A DNA stretch of 64,000 nt, taken from the NCBI GenBank assembly GCA_012934845.2, contig WNNJ02002049.1, forward strand, positions 62,001 through 126,000. The letters run 5' to 3'. The first letter of the stretch is position 1, and each line of letters opens with the position of its first letter. Source of the stretch: Pomphorhynchus laevis. Taxonomy: Eukaryota; Acanthocephala; Palaeacanthocephala; Echinorhynchida; Pomphorhynchidae. Both the position numbers and the translations under genes were made by a program. Below, piece by piece: positions 23,060 through 33,779 of the stretch. Below the pieces are notes generated by a model. It was given only the letters and a program-made list of their open reading frames with translations. It did not search any database and was not told where the DNA came from.

Positions 23060-23960
23060 CCAACGAAAACATGTGCGGTGCCTGAAAAGAGTCAACAAAC
23101 TTATTTTCAAGCGCAACTCCTACCAAACAAAGCAAGGTTAGTGCAGATCTTCCTAATCATGTTGTTTCAAGCATGGATAGGGGAACTTCCTCCCTTGCCG
23201 AAATTAGTCAATCTGGTGGTTGTTAATTGTCTGCAACCCTTTGAAAGAAGATCTCTATTTAATAGTTTTTGCAGAGATTTATCTAAATTATTTAAAGGTA
23301 GAATTATATGCAACTCTGTCAAATTTTTCGAGTCTGAATTCAGAATTTCGTTTTGTACGCCTGATCTGGCCTCTGAATACTTGGGTTATTTTGAAAAATT
23401 TCTAACAAAATATGGTTCAACGACATATAAGCCTATTCAAGTCTCCCTGAAATTATTAAACTTTTCACCTTACGCAACGGTTGATGATCTAAAATATTTT
23501 GAGAATACGTTCAAAGTTTACACGTTCGACCATTATGGGGCAGAATGGAGAGACACCTCCGGTGGCCTTCGGCTCCTCTACCGTTGACCAGGTCCAATGC
23601 CTGACTAACAGTAAATTCAATTCATTTCTTGGTTACAATATCTCATTCACAATGATTAATGCCGACTACCTTACGTTTCTCCACTGCAACGGATGTCACC
23701 AGTGTGGCACTGGGCCTCGACCAGTTCCAATCCCCGTACATGCTGAGTGTGTATGGCTCCGGAGACGAACATGATGGGAAATGTGATCTTCCCCTCAGTC
23801 TTCGAATTGTGGTGACCTGCACCAGGCTTGGTCACGGAGATGCCTTGTATTCAAGACATACAAACAGATGCACATGGGCGCACCGGTCCGTCCGGCGGAC
23901 TTTACTGATGCCTCAATCTGAAAAGTGCCCAGAATGAAAGATGGCGAGATTTTGAAAATT
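23060..23960 (+). pseudogene. Family B ORF1 remnant, best N-terminal half
   Basis: The open frame to 23587 gives CRDLSKLFKGRIICNSVKFF, FRISFCTPDLASEYLGYFEK and VSLKLLNFSPYATVDDLKYF. This pattern is shared with the ORF1 at 50.7-51.2 kb (IKITNLPSHLDETDVADLKS) and looks like an RRM-like fold. A shifted frame (23499-23774) continues with FLGYNISFTMINADYLTFLH and a degraded knuckle (CNGCHQCG). The frame change lies near 23560. Confidence 0.62.
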
Positions 23961-25590
23961 ATGGGAGCAAGACTGCAAGCCTTTGAAGACAGATTTTAAT
24001 CACTTATTGTTCACCTGATATAAAAGACAGGGGAGTCCGATTCTCCTCAAGCATTCAGTACGTTTAAGTCCAAAAAAACCAGGGCCTCTAAAAAAGACCT
24101 GAGCCTAAACAAAGTTTAGCTTCTCTTAAACTATCAAGAAAAGATGTAACTCGCTGGGATATTGCCTCTACGGGAAATGATGACATTGCCGGTGGCGAAG
24201 TGTCTTCTCCTGGTGTCGCGGGCAGTGAGAAGGGCAACCTTCTCTCTCCTTGCTCTTGCTAGGAGTAGGCGATCCTACTCCAGCTAACTTAACACAATGC
24301 AAAGAAATCAAGATCCTTTTTCACTGAATATCCTTCAGTGGAATTCTGGAAGTGCTTCTGCCCTTAGCCTTTTATCTGGTAGATATACAGATGTTATAGT
24401 CCTTTAGGAGATGCGGCTTATCCGTCTCCCCCAGGACATTACTCGATTTATTTCCAAGCACATTTACACCCACTTTACTCCGTACATAACCCCCATCACT
24501 TCTCATCTCAAGGTATTTTAACCCTAGTTCAATGCTCCTTAAGATCGTCCCCCCTGTTAAATTACTCTTCTCCAGTCCTATCTTGTTTAGCTACATCACT
24601 TTGTATGAACGGAAAACGTATTAGTATAGCCAATATCTATATTAGGCTAAGGAAATTCACAAGAACCCTAAGCTCCTGGATCGTATTTTGGGTAGTGGCT
24701 ATGACATGTTACTCGGTGACTTCAACGAAAGAACTGGTCGTTGGATTAGTGCACCACTCTGCAGAGCCAGGAACGACTACCTGATTTACAAACCACCGTC
24801 CCTCACCTTTCATTGCTTAACAACTAATTCTCTCCTCGACATATTACTGCTTCATAAGATATGGTTGTTGAAACTCATCCGTACTGAGTAGTCGTGCCAA
24901 CAACAGACCACCTCTCATGACCTAATTCACTGGCGGATTGAGGAACATTCGTTGTTTAGAAGGAGGTTTCACTTTAATCCAATCAGATTGACTTTCTTTC
25001 AAGCAGCGATCCAACTCTTCCCAGAATTGGTAATGAGATTTTGACCGAATTTAATTCCTACCTCTTATCGCAAGCTACCGCGTTGCTTTCGACTACCTAT
25101 AAAGGTCGCATATACAATCGAACTACAACAAAATTCAAGGTCATGGCTTAAATGCTACACCATCAAAATCTCTGTTTCCGCCAGACAGGCCCTCTCGAAT
25201 GAATACTGGAGCTCTAGATATAGGTTCCAGCTTAGCAGCGATAGGGCTATGCTTGTTTACCTTAACCCTTTACTCCTGGGATCCACTTCCGGGCACCCCC
25301 AAATCCGTCGCTCCACTATCTTCTCGGGTCTATCAGCTTTTGACAGCCGATCAAATTAGATAAGTGGCTGTCACTATGCTTTTAGCCTCACCATTCGATG
25401 TAGCAGGCATTAATATTAGTCTTAGAATTTTTTTACCCAAGTGTAACCCGGTCTCTTGTCTTAAAGACCTGCGGCCCGTTTAGATTCAAAATTCCCTCAT
25501 CTCCATCTACGAAAAAGCGCTTGCGCGTAGAATTCGTGACTATTTAAGTAGGCGTAACTTGATCCCACCGAGTTTTCATGGGTTTGTCAA

Positions 25591-26061
25591 ATGCGCTCGG
25601 TCCATTTAGCAATTGGTGAAGTGCATGAGTTTTGTCATGACAACAGTCATCAGCTTGCTGTGGCTGTTTTTCTTGACTTTTCTGCTGCATTAGACCGCAT
25701 TTCCATTCCTTTCGTTATCTCTTCTCTCATGTCCCTTGGGTTACCTGCGAGAATGATTAATAGAGTTAAATATTGTTGTATACCAAGCGGTTCTTCTATG
25801 AAGACGATTTTGATGACACGTCAGTTCTACCTTATTACAGGTGTGCCCCAAGGCTCACCACTTTCTCTAATCTTATATCTTGCTGCCTTCATCAAATTAT
25901 ATAAGATATTTAAACGTGATCAACATCTATTGGTATACGCTGATGATACCACAGCCTTGTTCTCTGGACATAGGTGCAGTGATGTAGTCTCTGACATCAG
26001 CCGTTTCTTTTTAAGACTAAAAGACCAGCTACCCATATCCAATCTTATTCTCAACTTTTGA
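25591..26061 (+). pseudogene. Family B RT, longest intact palm segment
   Basis: A 156-residue open frame has AVAVFLDFSAALDRISIPFV, SLMSLGLPARMINRV, FYLITGVPQGSPLSLILYLA and LLVYADDTTALFSGHR. Both active-site aspartates of YADD and the GVPQGSPL block are intact. It is flanked upstream by a coding linker with stops and downstream by a stop shortly before the 3' UTR. Confidence 0.72.
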
Positions 26062-26651
26062 AAATCGCAGGTGGTTGTCTTTAATGGCTCCTCTGCAACA
26101 AAGAAAAAAATTTAAGAGACTAGCACTCTCAGTTCTTTCTTCCATATTGACTAATCAACCACTGTGCCTTCACAAGTCGAGTAAAATACCTCGGGTTCAC
26201 TGTCTCGGTGAACTGGTTGGCGAAATCTGACCTTGATAGACTCAAACGTATTCTGAAAAAAGCTAGATTGGCCCTGAAACTGGCTTGGCATCTGTAATTA
26301 AATGTTAAAAACCAAGTGCGCCTCTCGGCTACTTGGGCGATCTCGGGATTAGTCTTCTTTTCGAGAGGACATCCCACAGAGCAAAAAGTAAGGTTTATCA
26401 AGCTCCTCATCTCGCGATTACCGAGCATAGCCCGCTTCGCTTGGACTCTTCGGGGGTGAAAGACCCCGGTTGATTTAGTCGGAGAGCGGCGTGATGGATT
26501 GGCTAGAGGACTCTGATCTTGTTGGACCTGAAGTCGTAACAAAGTTAAAGAAGCGTACAAAATTTTTAACGACTGGCTATTTTTGATTGTTTTTTTCTGC
26601 ATGTTACCTTTTAATTATTTCTTATCAGTTGTTATTTATTAAGAAAACCTT

Positions 26652-26722
26652 TAACTCTATTTGCTGATTGTACGCCCCTAAAATGCGGCGGCAAATTTCT
26701 GGGCATCCATCGCCGCTGTCCA
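26652..26722 (-). repeat. Outer part of the upstream terminal repeat of the LTR fossil
   Basis: The sequence atttgctgattgtacg and ggcggcaaatttctgg matches 15010-15060. With 21185-21307 it makes up one terminal repeat split by the block between. Confidence 0.6.
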
Positions 26723-26739
26723 AAACTGCATGTGCAAAC

Positions 26740-26965
26740 AAAAGCACTTTTTCGTCGCAATTAATTCAATTATTGTTAGAATTACAATTCCTCATCAGAA
26801 TGAATTCGTATTTTTCAGGTTTCGTCCTCTATTCCTATGCCAATACATGCTAATGATGTGTTTTCTATAATGTGTTTAGATTATCTAGCGTGATTTTCTA
26901 AATAACTATATTCTATCGAGTTATATTCATTAAATTATATATTATATCCATAAAAATTTTCCAAT
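26740..26965 (-). mobile_element. Penelope-like 3' end fragment
   Basis: It matches 21980-22130 in order: caggtttcg, then catgctaatgatgt, then tccataaaaatt. On the minus strand it has the terminal-type cgaaacctga. There is no coding part. Confidence 0.5.
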
Positions 26966-26999
26966 TAAACAAACAGGTAAAAGCAATAAGAAAACTTTT

Positions 27000-28110
27000 T
27001 GATATTAAAATGTCATCTATAATTTTTGTGCTTAGATAGATATTTATTTTATTTATAGTCAAATGAATTTTATTTGTATCAAATTAATGTTACCTTATTT
27101 ATAGGCAAATGAGCGCCTCTATGCGCTTACAAGCCTACGTAAAAGAAAAAGTAAAAGCAATTATGAAAACAAAATACAATGTAAAATGAATTTGTTAATG
27201 AAATTGAAGGAAGTATACGAGTGGAATTGGCAAGACGTCGGGAAAGAACAAAAAATCTTGAGTAGTTCGTCGAATATGTATGATAGAATTGTGATTTGGA
27301 TAATATGTTGAGGAAATTGATTTCTTGATTTATTATGGATATGGAGCCATAGTGCAGGAACGTATACGTTGTTTGAAGAGTGGAAGAGATGAGGAAGATT
27401 GGACGTATGCTAGCAAATAATTCCAGACAAGTGGAGCAGCGACGATAAAGAGCGGATGTCATAGTTGGTTGAATGCGGAGGGAAGTGATGTAAATAATTA
27501 CTTGATCGCCGAGCCGAGAGGGCGGAACGCGAATCATCAAGATAAGCAAGGTGTAAGTGAGATGGTGAGTGACAAAATAGAAGACAAAAGATAACAATAC
27601 GCAAACAAAATTCAAAACAAAGGTTAATTGTGGGTCAATATAGGACGGAAAGTTTACGGGAGATATGGTTAAAGCGGCGAAGCTGCAAGAGGACACGAGC
27701 AGCAGAGTTTATGATATATTGGAGAGGTGAAAGCGCAGAATTGGGAGAGTTGGCAAATAAGCTAAGGTAATAATCGATTCTGGGAAATAGGAGATACAAT
27801 ATAAGAACGAGACAAAAACGGAAGTCGATTAGCCTACGAATGCGATTGAGGTCGCGAAAAAATAAAAAAGAAGTGTTAACTTTGTCATGAAGGAAAGTTT
27901 GAGTGAAAAGAAATTGTCGAAGTGAAAACCAAAGCATCAGATTGTCAACAGTTGGGAGAATGATTGAATTAACAGATAAAATATGTAAAGCTATGTCGAT
28001 GTGATGATGTATGATCTACATGATTTTAGATTGTTCAGGATTCAAAAACAAGAGTTTTGTACTTTACATGAGTTGGAATTTTCAGGATTAAGAGAATAGG
28101 TGGATAGCTC
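27000..28110 (-). mobile_element. Family A LINE, 3' part of RT plus tail
   Basis: Minus-strand frames carry the RT C-terminal region: LNRIRRLIDFRF, LFPRIDYYLSLFANSPNSAL and NSAARVLLQLRRFNHIS (27937-27635), then ARRSSNYLHHFPPHSTNYDI. These match the C-terminus at 18.0-18.3 kb. The end near 27133-27100 has a stem-loop (agcgc...gcgct) followed by catttgcctataaataa, equivalent to the family's 3' end. It is 5'-truncated and divergent, with several stops, so it is older than the copy at 17.7 kb. Confidence 0.7.
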
Positions 28111-28229
28111 TGCTAAAAAGTTATCAATTATTCCAAACGAATGTAGCGGATAACTCGGTTTATAAATGAATGAGTCGCATTATTTCAACTCTAACGCTAG
28201 CAAATATTTGGATGGTATGTCCTTCGATG

Positions 28230-29985
28230 GGTCGAATGCTTAATAACATGTATGGATGCCACGCGATCATGGTTGGATATGGTGGTGAGATATTATCGAA
28301 AGAGGGTTTACCCAAGGCGACCCTCTTGCAATGACAGCATTTGCAGCGGCATCACTACCACTAATTAGTATAACCCAAGCAAGTGTACCGAGCATCATGC
28401 AGCGTTGGTTTGCAGATGACTCTACTTTTGTCGGACTGTTGAAAGATTTGAAAGTTATATGGAGTCTTTAAAAACCATTGGTCATCAATATGTCTATTTT
28501 GTCAATGATATAAAGAGTAGTATTCTCTATTATCATTCATGTACTAAAGTTGCGTAAGAACTGTTTGCGAAAACAAACGTCTCGGTGCCCGCGCGTGGTG
28601 TTACTGCTTGGAGCACCCATGGTTACCGCCGTATTTGTTGAGGAGGAAGTAATACGCGCTACTGGTCGATGGCGGAGTGCTGTATCAAAGATGAGTGCTA
28701 TCTCGGACGTTGACGCTCACTCTGTATATGCCGCTTATGTACATGCTATCCAGCACAAATGGCTTCACCTCTTACGCGCAATATAGTGTTCATCTGAATG
28801 GTTTAAACCACTAGATAAAAACATTTTCGATGAATTTGCGTTTAAAACGTTCGATCACCTTACTTCGTCCATCCTCAAATCGATTTACACTCTCCCACCA
28901 CGTATGAGAGATCTTTGGATGATGGACCCAGTCAAGGAAGCAGAACATCAATACATGGCCTCTGAAATGCTCTGTAAAGCATATGATGATAATATTGATC
29001 CATTCTAAAGACAAACTCAACAGATGATTATATCCAACACAATTAGGGACATGAATAATAAGCGTCATTATTATAAGCTAAATGAAATAAATGAGTTCAG
29101 TACAGATGACACGGATAGATACCTAGAGTTTGCTGCACTAAAGGGGCGTCCAGTTGGCTTACAATACGACCTCTAGAACAACAGGGACTTCATCTTACGC
29201 CGAGAAAATTTTGGGACGCTCTAGCTGCTTGCTACAATTGGACGCCTTCAGGTCTCACGAAAAAATGTATCCATGGCGAGGATCAGAACATGGTGCACGC
29301 TTTATCATGTAAAAGGGGGGGGGCATGCCCATCATACGGCACAACGAAATTCGCGACATCATAGCGGGCACATCTACAATCGTATGCAATGGAGTGGGAC
29401 TTGAACTTTAGCTGGAGCCAGTCCCCTAATCAATTTCTTTTGAACGTGGTCATAACCACAAGAAAACCAGATGCTTGCCTGGATATAGTAGGTTGCGGCC
29501 TGTTTGGCGGTAGGAGGAGCGAATGTCTCTTGACGTTTGTATATTCAATAGTAATGCTCTGTCATATCAGTCAAAATCCGCATTATCCTGCATCAATTAC
29601 CACGAGACACAAAAAAACGCAACAAATACGAGGAGCGTATAAAGAAGGTGGACCACAGTACGCTCTGTCTCATAGTTGCATCTGTAACTGGTGGAATCGG
29701 GACATCAGCAGATGCCATGATCAAGGTGATTGTGCGGATGTTATAAAAAAGGCAGCTAAATACTCGAATTCGGTCGCTTGATTGCTAACAAAAATACATA
29801 TCCTTTGCAAGAGCAGTTTCCATGTGTTTGCGAGATCCCCGATCCGTGAGGCATATACCTATCGTACTCTTCGAGGATGTCCATGCGCAAATACGAATCA
29901 CGCAAAGTGCTCTATTGATTGTCTCAAGAGATTTGCCTTAGCAAGGATGTGTTTAATCTAATGGCATATCGAAGAAAATAAACTC
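28230..29985 (+). mobile_element. RLE-type LINE remnant (RT plus C-terminal endonuclease)
   Basis: Reading the plus strand across several frames gives an RT core: TQGDPLAMTAFAAASLPLIS (about 28310), then RWFADDSTFVGLLKDLKVIW (FADD active site, about 28405). Next come GRWRSAVSKMSAISDVD, AYVHAIQHKWLHLLRAI and WFKPLDKNIFDEFAFKTF. Near 29310-29560 there is PIIRHNEIRDI, then SLDVCIFNSNALSYQSKSAL and YHETQK. The TQGDPLAM RT with a C-terminal HNE-RD and (F)DV.VFN region resembles LINEs with a restriction-like endonuclease, of a type I recall from cnidarian and sponge genomes. The exact clade is unknown to me. It has many stops and frameshifts. Confidence 0.55.
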
Positions 29986-29989
29986 TAAA

Positions 29990-30640
29990 GTTGGTGGTTT
30001 GCGTTAATAATTGATTATAAACTTGGAAATTTTTTGCGTGGTGTACCCCATGGATAAGCGTGAAATCCTGCACAATTCAACGTATATGTAAATAATTAAA
30101 TCGACGTATTTTCTAAAGAATGCACATTGTACGCCGACTATTTAAAAATTAGGAGGCGGATTCATATAAAGAAAGATTTAAAAATATTGCAAGACTATAT
30201 AGGTTCGTTTATAAATGGTCACATTTAAATGGATTAATTTTTAATGCACAAAATTGCAAACACGTACATATTAGTCGTTCTTCGCAATTAGCATACAATT
30301 ACATCGTAGAAACATCGTCCTTAAACATTTCACCAAATTTTCCGTTTTCGGTGTCATAATTAGTAATGACTTAACCTGTAGACCCATGTTAAATATGTAG
30401 TCATTAAATGTTACCGCATGGTAGTAATGCTTAGGCAATCAGTTGAACAGCTCTCGTTTAGTTTATAACAGCTCCTTTTTAGTTTTTTATTGAGAATACA
30501 TATGGTTTATGCTTCACATTTTCGCCCCTCAACCTCAAGGTGAAATTGATATGTATGAGAATATTCTGCATCAAGTGGCCTGCCTTGTACCTTACGAAGA
30601 CTCTTATTAATACTTTTTTATCGAAGATTCATCGTTTTCA
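29990..30640 (+). mobile_element. LINE RT C-terminal remnant (Rex1/CR1-like)
   Basis: Fragments in shifted frames: KDLKILQDYIGSF, then GVIISNDLTCRPML (compare DLGVI.. at 63.6 kb), then a stretch equivalent to LVRPHLEYC, and LKGEIDMYENI-like sequence (about 30530-30570) followed by HQVACLVPYEDSY. This order is typical for the thumb region of CR1/Rex1-type LINEs. Heavily decayed, with no active site visible. Confidence 0.45.
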
Positions 30641-30833
30641 GTGTATAAGCAAATCTAATATAATCTAATTTTTGAGCAAATCTAATATGTTATTCGTATG
30701 TCAATCTTTATTAAGTCCCAATCATAACTCTACATTTTTATCTACTCAGAATGCCGATCGCTTAGCAGGTCATATATACATCTTAAAACAGTGATCACGA
30801 CCTAGTCAAAACTAACTACCATTAACGATCGCA

Positions 30834-30836
30834 TAG

Positions 30837-30918
<82 letters not shown>
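30834..30918. repeat. (AT)n microsatellite, about 42 units
   Basis: An uninterrupted AT dinucleotide run. It directly abuts the Nimb-like fragment starting at 30920. Confidence 0.95.
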
Positions 30919-30919
30919 C

Positions 30920-31064
30920 TATTTCAAGACCGAAGCGAACCATCTCTTCAATTAATTCTGGTCGTTCACCGCTAGAGAGATGACACTCCACGTTTCTACA
31001 TAAAGGCTAGTCCGCTTCGGATGTTGATGCTTCTTTCGCTGTCTCTGTACAACTGTCCATCCGC
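30920..31064 (-). mobile_element. Nimb-like LINE fragment, near-identical to 37.57-37.71 kb
   Basis: About 130 bases starting aactatttcaagaccgaagc and ending ctctgtacaact match 37565-37708 with only a few differences, in the same orientation. The piece covers the N-terminal region of that element's coding part. Confidence 0.75.
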
Positions 31065-33260
31065 GCAACCACCGCAATAATCATCATACGGCAGTATATT
31101 TTTCATATTTTACTGACTCTGAAATTTAATCTTCTAAAACGTGTTACAACTTTATTTCCAGATAGTCTTATATATTTTGTGTTACCTCAGAAGCGTTGCG
31201 TTTTAACGGATTGTACATATTTTTCTTCACCGATATATAATATATAAATTGGTGTCGATGTGCTCTTAAAAATGTCACCGAAAATATTAAGCAGCATTCT
31301 TTATATTGTACCAACGTAGAATTTATCTGATGTAATCGGAAACGTGGCAATTGTGTACGTAATAATAAGTTCAAACGTATTAAATTTTTTTATTTTAAAA
31401 TAACTTCTTATATGTAATCTCATATGGAAGCTACCAATTTATGACTACACTGCAATGTGCGAATGATACTGTGTATATCATTCTCAACTAAATTATAATA
31501 TTGACAATTTATCATTGCGAAATTTAAAGTTAGGACGAACTTTATATTTTAATTAGTTTTATTAAAACCGAGTTAATAAATCTGATAATTTTGATAACTT
31601 TAAAGAAATTTGTCGATTTAAGTAACTAACTTAATTTTTTTATTAAGTGATGATTTGATTTGACCTTAAAATGAACTAATATTAATAGATAACAGAAACT
31701 ATCGGCTTAAATGCTTATATCGATTACAAAATTGTCAATAATAGAAAGGATTACTGGCATTATATATCATGACTAAATCAATCTTGTAATTCTCCTCTCC
31801 AGATGTCATGTGCCATCAGTTTTATTCGCTGCAGGATTACTAATTATTACCGATAAAGTAGTTCGGTTTTTGACAATCTCGTTTCCCACTCTTGCCATCG
31901 AATTTATTTGAAAGATACCAGTATTCACTTGTATTCAAATTAGTGGATATCTTCTTATAAAAGATGGTAGTAAGCCCGAATTTCTTATATTGAATATATT
32001 TTGACAGCGACGTTAATTTCAATAAAAATACGATATTATATATAATATATTATATATGCAATTTAATATATTGTGGTATTAGATACATTGGGATCAATAA
32101 ACATTGTGATTATTTGATCATAATATTGAAAGCATAAGATATGAATTGTTAATATGTTTCCAAGATGTAATAAATCATTTCTTTATAATACTATCTTATG
32201 TAATATTCGATAAATCATAGGTTATTAGTAATTATTTGTTTAGTTTTAAAACAACCAGATATATTGCAACTGCTTTACTAAAAAATTATTAACGTTTCTT
32301 CGGCTCTGTTAGTTACTATACTATCTGATATGAAAGTATAATTAACTCTATACAGTCGGCCGTCAAGTAAATGTTTTAATATACTGTTATATTTTCTAAA
32401 TTATATGTATTTAAGTCAACATATATTGTAAAATTTTAATCCATCCAAATTTGTCGTTAGATACATTTAAGAAAGACACTATTTATTGAAAATCGATAAC
32501 ATATTTTTGAAGCTGTTCACTAAATCTATTTCCTAACTGTAATACTTGATTTTTGTATATTAAAAGAACCAAGGTGACATTTTATTATATTTTTAAAACA
32601 CTCTTTTCTAGAATATTTCAGCATCTACTAATATCATTATTGTAACATTTAATTTATACTGAAATTCTTGCTCATGAATAATTTTAATTCTTGAATATGG
32701 TTATAATAGTTTCTAAAATATTTGAAAACGTTGTTTTTTAAAGAGATAAAGATGTGTTGGATACTTTAAATAAAAATGAAGAGAAAATATATCATTATAA
32801 AAATGATATATTATATGTGAAAATGATATATGAAAATGATATTATATATAAAAATGATATATGGGGAAATATATTACGCTCGCTATCGCCACGTATTCCT
32901 TAGCCTTTGTCGATGTATTTACTACACAACTTTCCGAAACGATAAAAAATGACCAGATTTAATTATTTATCAGCAACAATGTTTTAAAACGAAAGCTAAG
33001 TCTAAAATTAATTTTTCATTTGATCAATTCATAAATATTTATTTTTAAAGGTTATGTTGCTTTTAGTATTTAATATTTTATGCTTGCTATTATTTTGCAT
33101 ATGTATTTGTAACCACTAAAAACACATTCTCACAATAACGCTTTTCAAATATAAATACAAATATAATTATATAAAATGCTCCTAATGTTATCATTAATAG
33201 TTTTAAATTGCTTATTTTCACTTCTATCATTTTTTATTCAAGACAGTTTAACGCTTAAAA
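31065..33260. other. AT-rich stretch, nothing recognised
   Basis: No coding similarity. Only simple AT-rich motifs, for example repeated aaatgatata units at about 32798-32862. Confidence 0.5.
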
Positions 33261-33267
33261 TATACCA

Positions 33268-33768
33268 ATTTTTTATTCGGCAGGAATTTTAATTGCTGTC
33301 GCTGCTTGCTTTCTCACAGGATCCCTATATCAAATACGTTTTTATAATTTAATCGCAGAATGTGTAAAACTGTGCTTCGGGAGCTAAAATGCTTCAGTTT
33401 CATAATCGTAGATTTTGCCGATATAGGGATCCTGTAAGAAAGCAAGCAGCGGCAGCAATTAAAATTCATGCCGAATAAAATTAGGATGATCCGGAAAGCA
33501 CGTTGTCAGTTTAAAGAGGCTATGCCCATGCTACTACGTTAGCAAATTCTCGGAGATGCTTTTTAAATATATCACAAGGCAGCCGAAACGACTGATGGTA
33601 GTTCACCGTACTGATGAGTGCTGCCGGCTACCATCAGCTCGTCTAGGAGTGATAAAGAAGTCTGCTCTGCATGTAATCGAACTCCGGGTTTTGGCAAAAT
33701 CTACGATTATGAAACTGAAGCTTTTTAGCTCACGGAGCACAGTTTTACACATTCTGCGATTAAATTAT
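33268..33768. repeat. Compound foldback A-B-A'-C-B'
   Basis: Segment A (33268-33333) is inverted as A' (33418-33482); the shared core is aggatccctatat / atatagggatcct. Segment B (33340-33415) is inverted as B' (33688-33768), with shared cores ctacgattatgaaactgaag and tttacacattctgcgattaa. The unique part C (about 33483-33687) lies between. The arms are 85-95 percent alike by eye. No protein similarity was recognised. Confidence 0.75.
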
Positions 33769-33779
33769 ATATAACGTAT

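Larger units (their letters stand above)
23046..26651 (+). mobile_element. Family B LINE, near full length (plus strand)
   Basis: ORF1 occupies about 23060-24280. ORF2 starts at 24298 (MQRNQDPFSLNILQWNSGS), with the endonuclease to about 25200, RT about 25380-26060 and a 3' UTR to the tail ttattaagaaaacctttaactc. The right flank atttgctgattgtacg continues the LTR-fossil terminal repeat that is broken off at 21307. The left end abuts a Penelope-like RT. There are several stops in the endonuclease; RT keeps YADD. Confidence 0.75.
14880..26722 (-). mobile_element. Ty3/Gypsy-type LTR element fossil, broken and nested
   Basis: Parts on the minus strand, 5' to 3': an upstream terminal repeat (26722-26652 plus 21307-21185), a gag part (about 21175-21045 and 17672-17424), aspartic protease with a DSG site (17105-16806), RT (about 16750-16200, YLDD), RNase H (about 16000-15600), integrase (about 15600-15060) and a downstream terminal repeat (about 15060-14880). 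Two insertions split it: a family A LINE within gag (about 17675-21040) and a family B/Penelope block within the upstream repeat (21308-26651). The terminal repeats differ by roughly a tenth by eye, so the element is old. It is clearly broken, with something like five to ten interruptions besides the insertions. The order PR-RT-RH-INT also fits BEL; the RT and RNase H blocks look more Gypsy-like. Confidence 0.7.

Noticed and set aside
28550-28786. Possible host gene (78-residue frame with VVLLLGAPMVTAVFVEEEVI)
   Set aside because: It sits in line with RT and nuclease blocks of the RLE-type LINE and matches its RT thumb region.
33585-33660. Hammerhead-ribozyme-like pieces (cgaaac, ctgatgag, gtc)
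   Set aside because: The order is GAAAC, CTGATGAG, GTC and the spacing leaves no room for stems I and III. Only the ggcagc/gctgcc pairing fits. Not a credible hammerhead.
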